NCBI GenBank assembly: GCA_038501195.1
Contig: JBBPUQ010000010.1
Location: 1,815,501-1,879,500, forward strand
Source: Nemania diffusa
Taxonomy: Eukaryota > Ascomycota > Sordariomycetes > Xylariales > Xylariaceae
Direction: 5' to 3'
DNA length: 64,000 nucleotides
Made by a program: the position numbers and the translations under genes. Below are positions 51,791 to 64,000 of the stretch, piece after piece (position 1 is the stretch's first letter; the number at the start of each line of letters is the position of its first letter). The notes under the pieces are model-generated. The model was not told the DNA's origin. It worked only from the letters and a program-made list of their open reading frames with translations, and made no database searches.

Positions 51791-54700
51791 TTTTTTTTTT
51801 AAAAAAATAGCTTATTTATAAGTTATAAAAATTAAATATATAAATTTTAATTAATTGTTTTTTAACAAAAAAAAAAATCGCTTTAAATATTTATTATATT
51901 ATTAATTATTAAGCTTTTTTTTTTTTAAGTTATAATATAGCTTTTTTATATATTAATATTATTATTTTTTTTTAATATTATATTTTAAATATACTTTTTA
52001 TATATTTTTTTTTTTTTATATAAAATTAATAAATTATTGTTTTTATAAAGTTTTTTAATAATATTATTTTAAACTATTTATAGTTAATTTTTTAACTTTA
52101 ATAATAATTTTATTATATTTAAATTATTGTTATAAAACTTTTTTAATAATATAAAACTATTTCGAAAGTTTTTAATATAATATTATTTATTATTAATATT
52201 TTAACTTTTTTAATTAATTTAATACTATAACTTTTAATAATATAAATATATTATATATATTTTTTTTATTTTAAATTTTTTTTTATTTTTAAGTTTAAAT
52301 ATTTTATTTTTAAAATTATTGCTTTTTTGTTTTATTAATAAATTATTAAAATATTTTTATAATCGATTTATATAATATTAATTTATAGTTTTTTAAAATA
52401 AAAAAACTTATAATATAAATATATTACTATTTTTTTTTAAAATTTTATATATTTGTTATATTATTAAATAATTAAGTTTATTTAAAAGTTTATTAATTAT
52501 TTAAAATTATTATTTTTTTAATATAAATATATAATTATTTATATTAAAATTAAAGTTTTAATATTTTTTATTAATTTATATAATTATATAATATTATATA
52601 TATTTTAGTTTTTTTTTAATAAAGTTTATAAATTATATAATTTTTTATATTTTGTTTTAAATTTTAAATTATAATATTTTTTTAGTTATTAATAAATTTT
52701 TTAGTTTTTTTTAAGTTATATAATTTTTTTAGTTAAAATAAAATAATATTAAAAAATTTATTTTAATTTTATAAAAAAATAGTTTAATAAACTTATAAAG
52801 TAATAATATTTATATATAATTTATAACTAAAATTTATTTAAATTAATTATTTTAATAATAATTAATATAAAGTTAAAGTTATTAATTTAAATATTTATTT
52901 ATAATTTTAGTTTATTTTATAGTTTTATAATAGTTTATAAATATTAAAATATATTAAACTTTTATAATTTTATATAATTTATTTATAAAAGTAAATATAA
53001 ATTAAAGTTTTTTATTAAAAGTTATTATAATTAATATTTTAAAAACTTTAAAAAAACTTTTGTAATATATTTATATAGTATTTTTTATAGTTGTTTATAT
53101 AATATATAATATAATTTATATTTTTTTTTTTAACTAGTTTATTATAATTAATATATTATTATAGCTATATTTATTTTTAAATATTTATTTAAAGTTTATA
53201 ATTAAATATTTTTAAATATAATTTAAAATAAAAAAAAAAATAAACTTATTAAATGTTTTATTATATAAAACTTTTATAAAGCAACATTTTATATAATTAA
53301 AAATATATATATTGCAGTTTTTTTTAAGTTTAAGCTATTAATAATATTTTATAAAAAACTTGCATATTTTTTTTTTTTTTAAATATGCAATAAATATTTT
53401 ATTATATACTTTTTAAATAAATTATATATATAAATATAAAAAGTCAAAAATTATAAATTTTTTATTATAAATAGTTAAACTATTAATTAACTATTATAAA
53501 TTATTATTATTAAAAGTAGTTTTTTTATAATAAATTTTTATATTAAAGTTTTTTTTGTTTTTTTTAAATATTTTTATAATTAATTAAAAATTTAATAAAA
53601 CTTTTATATTTTTTTATAGTTTTATAATAAATAATTTAACTTAAAATATTATTTATATAAATATATTATAAACTATATTATTTAATAATTAAAAAATTAT
53701 TAAATATTTTTATATTTTTTTTTTTTTTTTTTATATAATAAAATTTTTATATTTTTTTATTAATATATTAATTAATATGTTTTTTTTTTTAAAATAATAA
53801 ATAATATAAAAATTATATTTTATAAATAGTTTTATTTATTTTATTTATTATAAGTTTAAATATTATTTTTAACTAAAATATTTTAAAGTTTAATAGTTAA
53901 TTATTATTAAAAATAGTTTAATATAATTACTAATTAATTTAAGTTACTATTTTTTAAAAGCTAAAAATATTACAAGTATTTTTTTATTAAAAATTTTATA
54001 GTTTAGTTTAATATTATATAAAATTTTAAAATAATATATAATTAAATATTAGTTATTTTTATACTTTTATAATAAAATGTTTATAATTATATTATTAAAA
54101 GTATTAATTTTAATTGTAATAAATAAATTATATTTATAATATTATAATATTAAATAAAACATAAAAGCTTTTTTTAATTATAAAAATACTTAATTATATT
54201 TATTAATTTATAAAAAAGTTATTTTTTTTTTTATTAAATATATTATAAGTTTAATAATTTAGTTATAATTTTTTATAAATTTTTTATAAAAATTATAAAA
54301 TTTTAAAAAAAACTATATTTTTTTTATAATAATAAAAACTTTTTAGTTTTTTATTATTTTTATTTTAATTAAATTAATTTAAATATTATTTATATTAATA
54401 ATATATTTTAAAAACTTAGTTTTTATAATATAAAATTTAAACTTTTTTAAATTTATTTAAAATTTAATAGTATATAATTATTATAATACTAGCTATATAT
54501 ATTTTTAATAATTTTTTAAATTAATTAAATAAATAAAAATGTTATTTATATATATATTACAAAAATTATTTAAATAATTAAACAATATATTGTTAATATA
54601 TTTTTAAAATATAATAAAACTATTAATTAAACTAAAAAAAAATACTTTATATTTAAAAAATTTATAATATATATAAAAAGTTATTAAATTTTTTTGTTTA

Positions 54701-57700
54701 AGTTTTATATATATTTAATTAAATATTTGTTTTATGTTTAATTTAATAAATATATTAGCTTTAAAAAATTATAACAGTGTTTTTTTAATTAAAAGTAAAA
54801 AATATTTGTTTTTTTTTATTAATTTATTAAGTTTTTAATAATTTATATAAAATTTTAATTTTTTTTTTAATTTTTTTATAAATAGTACTAAAAAAATATA
54901 AAATATATTATTAAATTTAATAAATCTTTTTTATAAATTATTAATTAAATATTTATAAACTATTTTTAATTTATTTAATAATATTTTATATAAAAAGCTA
55001 TATTAAAAGTTATTAAAAGTTTTATTTTTAATAAATTTTATTTTATAATTAATTTTAAACTAATAAAATAAAAAAATATTAGAGTTTATTTTATTAAATA
55101 TATATAATAAGTTGTAATATTTTTTAAAAATTATTTGCAAAATTTTTTTATAAAGTTTTTTTTTTTTTTTATTAAAAAAAGCTTTTTTTTTGTTTTTAAT
55201 AAATTTATTAATTTTATAAATAATAATAATTTATATTTATTATATAAAATTATTATATAAAATTATTATATTAAAAATAACAACAGTAATATTAGTTATT
55301 TTTATTAAAAAGCAAACTTTATATTATTTTAGTTTGTTTTTTTATATTTTATAAAAGCTTAAACTATTAGTTTTTTATTATAAAACAATTTTTTTATTTT
55401 TTTTTTAAGTTTTTTTTTTTTTTAGTTTTATAAAAAAAATCAATTTATTGTTTAAGTTATATTATATTTTAACTATGTTTTTTTTAATAAAATTAAATTA
55501 TTTAATAATTAAAATTTAAAATGTTGTTTAACTTTTTTTAACGTTTTTTTATTAATATAGTTGTTGTTTTTTTTTTTTTAAAAACTTTATATTTTAACAG
55601 TTAATATTTATTTAATATTTAAAATTTATAAACTATATTTTTATTTAATTTATAATTAAGTTTTAGTTAAAATATTAATTAAAAAAATAATTAAAAAAAA
55701 ATATTAATTTATATTTTTAGTAGTTAAAAAATATATTATATTTTTAAAACTAAAACTTTTTAATAATTATTTTATAAACTTAAAAAAATATTACTATTAA
55801 AAATATATTTTTAAATTTCTTTTTTTATATTTATAAAAATATTAGTAAAACAGTTTTAATACTTTGTTTTTTTTTTGCTATTGTATTTAAAAATTAATTA
55901 AAAATAGAATTAAGTAATTATAAAAAAATTCAATATTTTTACAATTTTTTTTACAAATAATATGTTTATATTTATATATATATTTATTTTTATATTTTTA
56001 AAAAAATTTTTAATATTTAACAAAAATTTATTATTGCTTATAATATATATATATAATAAAAATTATTTTTTTAAATATTTATTTATTAAGTTTAATTTAT
56101 TATTTATATAATTTTTTTATAATATTTTTTTTAAACAAAAATTTAGTTTGTTTAAAGTTATTTTTTTAATATTTTATTTTTTTTAATTTTTTTTATAACA
56201 TTTTTTAAAACTTTTGCTTTATTATAAAAACTAACAAATATAATTACAATGTTTTATAAATATACTTTTTTTTTAGTACTATTTAATAAACAATTTTTTA
56301 AAATATATTTTTTTTATTAATAATTAAAACATTTGCTTTTTTTTATTAGCTTTAATAATTTAAAGTTATTTAAAATATTACAACTTTAAATTTTCGAAAT
56401 TTTAATATTGTTGTTATTAATTTTAATATTACTATTTTTATTATTAATAGTACTTTTTAAAAAATTATTAATATTATTATAAATAATATATTAATTAAAC
56501 TTGTTTATATTATTAAAAAAAGTTAACTAATTAATTTTATATTTAATATTATATTTTTTATTGCTTATATATATTTAATAATTTAATTAAATATAAAGTT
56601 TAATATATTAATTAAAAAAAACATTATTATTTAAATAAGCAGAAAAAATACTTAATAATTTATTAAACAACTTATTTTTAAAATATTTTTTCTATTTTTT
56701 TTTTTTTAATTTAATTTTTTTAACTAATTAAACAAAGTTAATTTTAAAGTTAAAAAAAATAGCTAAAATATAATTATTAAAATTAAAAAACTTTTATTTT
56801 AATTTAAATTTTTTGCTAACATTTATATTTTTATAGCTTTTTTTTAAATAGTTAAAAAATATTTTAATAATAGTTAATTAATTAAAGTAGCTTTTAGTTA
56901 AATATAAAAATAAATATTTAATAATTTTGTTATTAATATAAGTTTTAATATTAGTTATTTTTATAATATTATTAACAAACTAATTTTTGTTAATAATTAA
57001 TTAACTTTTTATAATATATAGTTATATTTTAAACTTAATATTATTTTTGTTTTTATTATTATAAAAAACAAATATAAATATTTTAGCTAATTTGTAAAAT
57101 TTTTTTTTATTTAAATAAATTTTAAAATATTATTTTTATAAAAAAATAAATTAATAATATATTAATTAGTTTTATTTAATAGTTTTTAAATATAGTTACA
57201 TTTAATAATAATTATTTTTAACTTTTAAAATAAATAGTTAATAGTTTATTTAAAATAAAAGTTAAAAATAAGTTTTTTTTTATTGTTTTTTATTAAGCAG
57301 TTTAGTTGTTTTTTTTTATTAATTATAATTTTGCTAAACTTTTTAATTTAATTAATAAAAGTTTTTATATATTAAATAAACAATATAACTAAATTATATA
57401 AATTTTTAGTTTGTTGTTAATATAGTATTATTATTAAAGATTTAATTTTTATTTTTTAAAATAAAATGTTAAAATATTTAATCAAGTTAGCAAAAGTATT
57501 TTTATTAATTAGTTTATTAAATTTAAACTAAGTTTTTTTTTCTAGTAAAATAACAAAAATAAAAAAAAAAGCAATTTTATTAAATTTATATAATTTAGCA
57601 GTATATTTTTTTAAAAAATAATTAGTTTTTTAAAAAAAGTTTTTTTAATTAAAAATATAGTGTTTATATATAAAAAAAAAGTTTTATATTTAATTTTAAA

Positions 57701-58024
57701 AACTTTTTATTAAAAAAGCTAAAATAACTAGTTTATTATTATTTTTAGCTTTTATAATAACTAAAACGTTGTAGCTAAGTTTTTTAAAATATATTTAAGT
57801 ATTAATTTTTATATAAAAAGTTAAAAAAAGCTATTTATTATTTATAATTATAAATAATTACAATTTATTAAAAGTTAAATTAACTTGTTTTTTAATTTGC
57901 TATTTAAAAATAGTATATTTTTTAAATATTAATATTATTATAACAATTAGTTGTAGTTTAGTTTTTTTATAAAAAATATTTAAAAGTAGTTTTTATATTT
58001 TATAAATATAAGTAATTTATAAAT
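51791..58024 (+). mobile_element. C-family retrotransposon interior, copy 1
   Basis: About 6.2 kb between C-LTR 1 and C-LTR 2. It is homologous along its length to 58,261-63,633. It keeps more C/G (for example TTTCGAAAG near 52,160) and is the longer copy. No protein domain can be read with confidence in any frame, so the superfamily and coding strand are unknown. Confidence 0.75.
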
Positions 58025-58260
58025 TGTTATATAAAGTTTATAAAAAAAGCAGAGCTTTAAATAAATAAAGCGATATTATATAAAAAATTTACAAATAAAA
58101 AAAAAAAAAAAAAAGTTAAAAATTTTTTTGCAAAAAAAATACTTATATATATATATATAAAACGGTTTAAAGTAGCAGTAAATAAAGTTATTTATTTAGC
58201 TAAATAGTAAAGCTACTTAATTTATTTAAATAATCAAGCTAGTATTAATTAATTATAACT
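58025..58260 (+). repeat. C-family LTR 2 (shared, best preserved)
   Basis: About 236 bp, starting TGTTATATAAAG and ending near TTAATTATAACT. It retains AGCAGAGCTTT, AAACGGTTTAAAGTAGCAG and CAAGCTAG, all mutated in the other copies. Confidence 0.87.
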
Positions 58261-61200
58261 TTTAATTATATAATAAAATTATTTAATTAATTTAAATTAT
58301 TAAATTAATATTAATTAATTTACAATTATTTTATTTTTAAATTATAAAAATTAAATATATAAATTTTAATTAATTATTTTTTAATAAAAAAAAATTTATT
58401 TTAAATATTTATTATTTTATTAATTATTAAACTTTTTTTTTTTAAATTATAATATAATTTTTTTATAAATTAATATTATTATTTTTTATTAATATTATAT
58501 TTTAAATATATTTTTTATATATATTTTTTTTTATAAAATTAATAAATTATTATTTTTATAAAATCTTTTAATAATATTATTTTAAATTATTTATAATTAA
58601 TTTTTTAATTTTAATAATAGTTTTATTATATTTAAATTATTATTATAAAGTTTTTTTAATAAAATAAAATTATTTTTAAAGTTTTTAATATAATATTATT
58701 TATAATTAATATTTTAACTTTTTTAATTAATTTAATATTATAGTTTTTAATAATATAAATATATTATATATATTTTTTTTATTTTAAAAATTTTTTTATT
58801 TTTAAATTTAAATATTTTATTTTTAAATTTATTATTTTTTTAATTTATTAATAAATTATTAAAATATTTTTATAATTAATTAATATAATATTAATTTATA
58901 ATTTTTTTAAAAAAAAAATTTAAAATATAATATATTATTATTTTTTTTTTTTTTTTATATTTTATATATTTATTATATTATTATATAATTAAATTTATTT
59001 AAAAATTTATTAATTATTTAAAATTATTATTTCTTTAATATAAATATATAATTATTTATATTAAAATTAAAATTTTAATATTTTTTATTAATTTATATAA
59101 TTATATAATATTATATATATATATATTTTTTTTTTTAATAAAATTTATAAATTATATATTTTTTTATATTTTATTTTAAATTTAAAATTATAATCTTTTT
59201 TTAATTATTAATAAAAATTTTTTTTTTTTTAAATTATATAATTTTTTTAATTAAAATAAAATAATAATATTTATATATAATTTATAAAGAAAATTTATTT
59301 AAATTAATTATTTTAATAATAATTAATATATAATTAAAATTATTAATTAAAATATTTATTTATAATTTTAATTTATTTTATAGTTTTATAATAAGTTATA
59401 AATTTATTTAATTTATTTATAAAAATAAATATAAATTAAAATTTTATATTAAAAATTAATATAATTAATTTTTTAAAAATTATAAAAAGATTTTTATAAT
59501 ATATTTATATAATATATTATTATAACTATAGTTATTTTTAAATATATAATAAATATTTTATTATATATTTTTTAAATAAATTATATATATAAATATAAAA
59601 AATTAAAAACTATAAATTTTTTAATATAAATAATTAAATTATTAATTAATTTTTATAAATTATTATTATTAAAAAAATTTTTTTTAAAATAAATTTTTAT
59701 ATTAAAGTTTTTTTTATTTTTTTTAAATATTTTTATAATTAATTAAAAGTTTAATGAAACTTTTATATTTTTTTAAAATTTTATAATAAATAATTTAATT
59801 TAATATATTATTTATATAAATATATTATATATAATATTATTTATTAATTAAAAAATTATTAAATGTTTTTATAATGTTTTTTTTTTTTTATAATAAAGTT
59901 TTTATATTTTTTTATTAAAATATTAATTAATATATTTTTTTTTTTAAAAATAATAAATAATATAAAATTTATATTTTATAAATAATTTTATTTATTTTAT
60001 TTATTATAAATTTAAATATTATTTTTAATTAAAATATTTTAAAATTAAATAATTAATTATTATTTTTTAAAAATTAAAAATATTATAAATATTTTTTTAT
60101 TAAAAGTTTTATAATTTAATATAATATTATATAAAGTTTTAAAATAATATATAATTAAATATTTATTATTTCTATATTTTTAAAATAAAACATTTATAAT
60201 TATATTATTATAAATATTAGTTTTAATTTTAATTATAAAAATATTTAATTAAATTTATTAATTTATAAAAAAATTACTTTTTTTTTTATTAATTATATTA
60301 TAAAATTAATAATTTAATTTTAATTTTTTATAAATTTTTTATAAAAATTATAAAACTTTAAAAAAAACTATATTTTATTTATAATTATAAAAACTTTTTA
60401 ATTTTTAATTATTTTTATTTAAATTAAATTAATTTAAATATTTTTTATATTAATAATATATTTTAAAAATTTAAACTTTTTTAAATTTATTTATTATTTA
60501 ATAATATATAATTATTATAATATTATTTATATATATATTATAAATATTATTTAAATAATTAAATAATATATTATTAATATATTTTATAAATATAATAAAA
60601 TTATTAATAAAATTAAATAAAAATATTTTATATTTAAAAAATTTATAATAAATATAAAAAGTTATTAAGTTTTTTTATTTAAATTTTATATATATTTAAT
60701 TTAATAAATATATTAATATTAAAAAGTTATAATAATATTTTTTAATTATAAATAAAAAAAAGAATTTTTTTTTATTAATTTATTAAATTTTTTATAATTT
60801 ATATAAAATTTAAGTTTTTTTTTTTTAGTTTTTTTATAAATAATATAAAAAAATATAAAATATATTATTAAATTTAATTAATTTTTTATATAAATTATTT
60901 AATAAATATTTATATATTATTTTTAATTTATATAATAATATTTTATATAAATAATTATATTAAAAATTATTAAAATTTTTATTTTTATTAAAATTTATTT
61001 TATAATTTATTTTAAATTAAAAAAATTATAAAATATTAAAATTTATTTTATTAAATATATATAATATATTATAATATTTTTTAAAAATTATTTATAAAGC
61101 TTTTTTTTTATTATTAATAATTATAATTTAAATTTTTTATATAAAATTATTATATAAAATTATTATATTAAAAATAATTATAATAATATTAATTATTTTT

Positions 61201-63633
61201 ATTAAAAGTTTAATTTTATATTATTTTAATTTTTTTTATTATATTTTATAAAAAATTAAATTATTAATTTTTTAATATAAAATAAATTTTTTAATTTTTT
61301 TTTTAAGTTTTTTTTATTTTATTTTATAAAAAAAATTAAATTATTATTTAAATTATATTATATTTTAATTATATTTTTTTAATAAAATTAAATTATTTAA
61401 TAATTAAAATTTAAAATATTATTTAATTTTTTTAAATATTTTTTATTATTATAATAATTATTATTTTTTTTAAAAAAAATTTATATTTTAATAATTAATA
61501 TTTATTTAATATTTAAAATTTATAAATTTTATTTTTATTTAATTTATATTTAAATTTTAATTAAAATATTAATTTATATTTTTAAAATTAAAATTTTTTA
61601 ATAATTATTTTATATATTTTAAAAAATATTATTATTAAAAATATATTTTTAAAATTTTTTTTTTATATTTATAAAAATATTAATAAAATAGTTTTAATAT
61701 TTTATTTTTTTTATTATTATATTTAAAAATTAATTAAAAATAAAATTAATTAATTATAAAAAAGTTTAATATTTTTATAATTTTTTTTATAAATAATATA
61801 TTTATATTTATATATATATTTATTTTTATAGTTTTAAAAATAATTTTAATAATTAATAAAGATTTATTATTATTTATAATATATATATAATAAAAATAAT
61901 TGTTTTAAATATTTATTTATTTAATTTAATTTATTATTTATATAATCTTTTTATAATATTTTTTTTAAATAAAAGTTTAATTTATTTAAAATTATTTTTT
62001 TAATTTTTTAATTTTTTTTAATTTTTTTATAATATTTTTTAAAACTTTTATTTTATTATAAAAGTTAATAAATATAATTATAATATTTTATAAATATATG
62101 TTTTTTTTAATATTATTTAATAAATAAACTTTTAAAATATATTTTATTTATTAATAATTAAAATATTTGTTTTTTTTATTAATTTTAATAATTTAAAATT
62201 ATTAAAAATATTATAAATTTAAATTATTAAAAATTTAATATTATTATTTTTATTATTAATAATATTTTTTAAAAAATTATTAATATTATTATAAATAATA
62301 TATTAATTAAATTTATTTATATTATTAAAAAAATTAATTAATTAATTTTATATTATTTATATATATTTAATAAATTAATTAAATATAAAGTTTAATATAT
62401 TAATTAAAAAAAACATTATTATTTAAATAAATAAATAAAATATTTAATAATTTATTAAATAATTTATTTTTAAAAAAAAAATTTTAAATTTTTTTTTTAA
62501 TTTAATTTTAAAATTAAAAAAAAATAACTAAAATATAATTATTAAAATTAAAAAACTTTTATTTTAATTTAAATTTTTTATTAATATTTATATTTTTATA
62601 ATTCTTTTTAAATATTTAAAAAATATTTTAATAATAATTAATTATTTAAAATAACTTTTAATTAAATATAAAAATAAATATTTAATAATTTTATTATTAA
62701 TATAAATTTTAATATTAATTATTTTTATAATATTATTAATAAATTAATTTATATTAATAATTAATTTATTTTTTATAATATATAATTATATTTTAAATTT
62801 AATATTATTTTTATTTTTATTATTATAAAAAATAAAAATAAATATTTTAATTAATTTATAACATTTTTTATTTATTTAAAAAAGTTTTAAAATATTATTT
62901 TAATAAAAAAATAAATTAATAATTTATTAATTAGTTTTTTTTAATTATTTTTTATTAAATAATTTAATTGTTTTTTATTATTAATTATAATTTTAATAAA
63001 TTTTTTAATTTAATTAATAAAAACTTCTATATATTAAATAAATAATATAATTAAATTATATAAATTTTTAATTTATTATTAATATATTATTATAATTAAA
63101 AATTTAATTTTTATTTATTAAAAAAAAACATTAAAATATTTAATTAAATTAATAAAAAGATTTTTATTAATTAATTTATTAAATTTAAACTAAATTTTTT
63201 TTTTTAATAAAATAATAAAAGTGTAAAAAAAAACAATTTTATTAAATTTATATAATTTAATAATATATTTTTTTAATAAATAATTAATTTTTTAAAAAAA
63301 GCTTTTTTAATTTAAAATATAATATTTATATATAAAAAAAAAAATTTATATTTAATTTTAAAAACTTTTTATTAAAAAAACTAAAATAATTAATTTATTA
63401 TTATTTTTAATTTTTATAATAATTAAAATATATTTATATATTAATTTTTATATAAAAAATTAAATAAAGCTATTTATTATTTATAATTATAAATAATTAT
63501 AATTTATTAAAAATTAAATTAATTTATTTTTTAAATGTTAATATTATTATAATAATTAATTATAATTTAACTTTTTTATAAAAAATATTTAAAAGTAGTT
63601 TTTATATTTTATAAATATAAATAATTTATAAAT
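58261..63633 (+). mobile_element. C-family retrotransposon interior, copy 2
   Basis: About 5.4 kb, collinear with copy 1 but shorter through deletions; for example, much of the copy 1 stretch near 53,050-53,360 has no counterpart. It is almost free of C and G. No ORF of note is present. Confidence 0.75.
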
Positions 63634-63832
63634 TATTATATAAAGTTTATAAAAAAAACAAAGCTTTAAATAAATAAAACTATATTATATAAAAAATTTA
63701 TAAAAGAATTATTTATATATATATATATATAAAGCAATTTAAAGTAATAATAAATAAAATTATTTATTTAATTAAATAATAAAACTATTTAATTTATTTA
63801 AATAATTAAATTAATATTAATTAATTATAACT
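63634..63832 (+). repeat. C-family LTR 3
   Basis: About 199 bp, starting TATTATATAAAGTTTATAAA and ending TTAATTATAACT. It lacks most of the long A run found in the other copies, which explains the shorter length. Confidence 0.85.
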
Positions 63833-64000
63833 ATTATTAATATATTTTTTAATAATAAAAAATAATATTATTATTTTTTTTATTATATTATTAAATAATT
63901 TATTACTAATATAAAACTTGTTTTAATTATTATTAATAAATTTCATATTTTTATTAAATTTATATTTTATAACTACTTTTTATATACAAAATTTAATTTA
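63833..64000. other. AT-rich sequence to the window end
   Basis: Continues the AT-saturated block. Nothing recognisable is present. Confidence 0.5.

Noticed and set aside
7090..64000. Mitochondrial DNA origin of the AT-rich block
   Set aside because: No mitochondrial genes, tRNAs or rRNAs are visible. The repeats show nuclear LTR elements with target duplications and transition-only decay, and the block is contiguous with nuclear genes.

Overview
The window looks like a piece of a filamentous ascomycete (Pezizomycotina) chromosome. The evidence is short introns with GTATGT/GTACGT/GTAAGA donors and CTAAC/CTAAT branch sites, a fungal NLR-type receptor gene, an SRPK-like kinase gene of a kind often expanded in these fungi, and a long AT-saturated block whose repeat copies differ almost only by C/T and G/A transitions, the mark of repeat-induced point mutation (RIP). 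The genus cannot be named from the sequence.

Bases 1 to about 7,090 have ordinary base composition and carry genes. The first gene (1-3750, + strand, 5' end outside the window) encodes a three-part NLR: a purine-nucleoside-phosphorylase-fold (PNP_UDP) N-terminal domain, a NACHT NTPase and about twelve ankyrin repeats, three of them identical or nearly identical at DNA level. It looks like two genes because an in-frame TAG separates PNP from NACHT, but a 63-nt intron removes the stop. A second, 45-nt intron inside NACHT has no stop and keeps frame. The second gene (4480-5684, + strand) is a four-exon protein kinase-like gene of 318 residues with the main catalytic residues present but no clear glycine loop. 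Between about 6073 and 6600 the minus strand holds a decayed, unidentified coding region broken by a premature TAG and a frameshift.

At about 7,090 composition falls abruptly to near-pure A/T and stays there to the window end. No living gene is visible in these 57 kb. Remnants can still be read: AT minisatellites, a 0.4-0.7 kb direct duplication (36,855-38,090), a 530-bp element with 147-bp direct terminal repeats (39,383-39,912), and LTR retrotransposons. The clearest is a 5,911-bp element (B, 40,902-46,812) with two 308-bp LTRs and a 5-bp target duplication (ATTAA). It is inserted inside an older, more mutated copy (A, 40,135-50,885) of the same family. Element B keeps recognisable scraps of zinc knuckle, an integrase-linked region and reverse transcriptase in an order that suggests Ty1/copia. 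A second LTR family (C) forms an LTR-interior-LTR-interior-LTR array from 51,554 to 63,832.

The setting is a rapidly evolving immune-type receptor gene and a kinase gene directly beside a RIP-inactivated transposon graveyard. Whether the AT block is a dispersed isochore, a centromere or a subtelomere cannot be decided from sequence alone.
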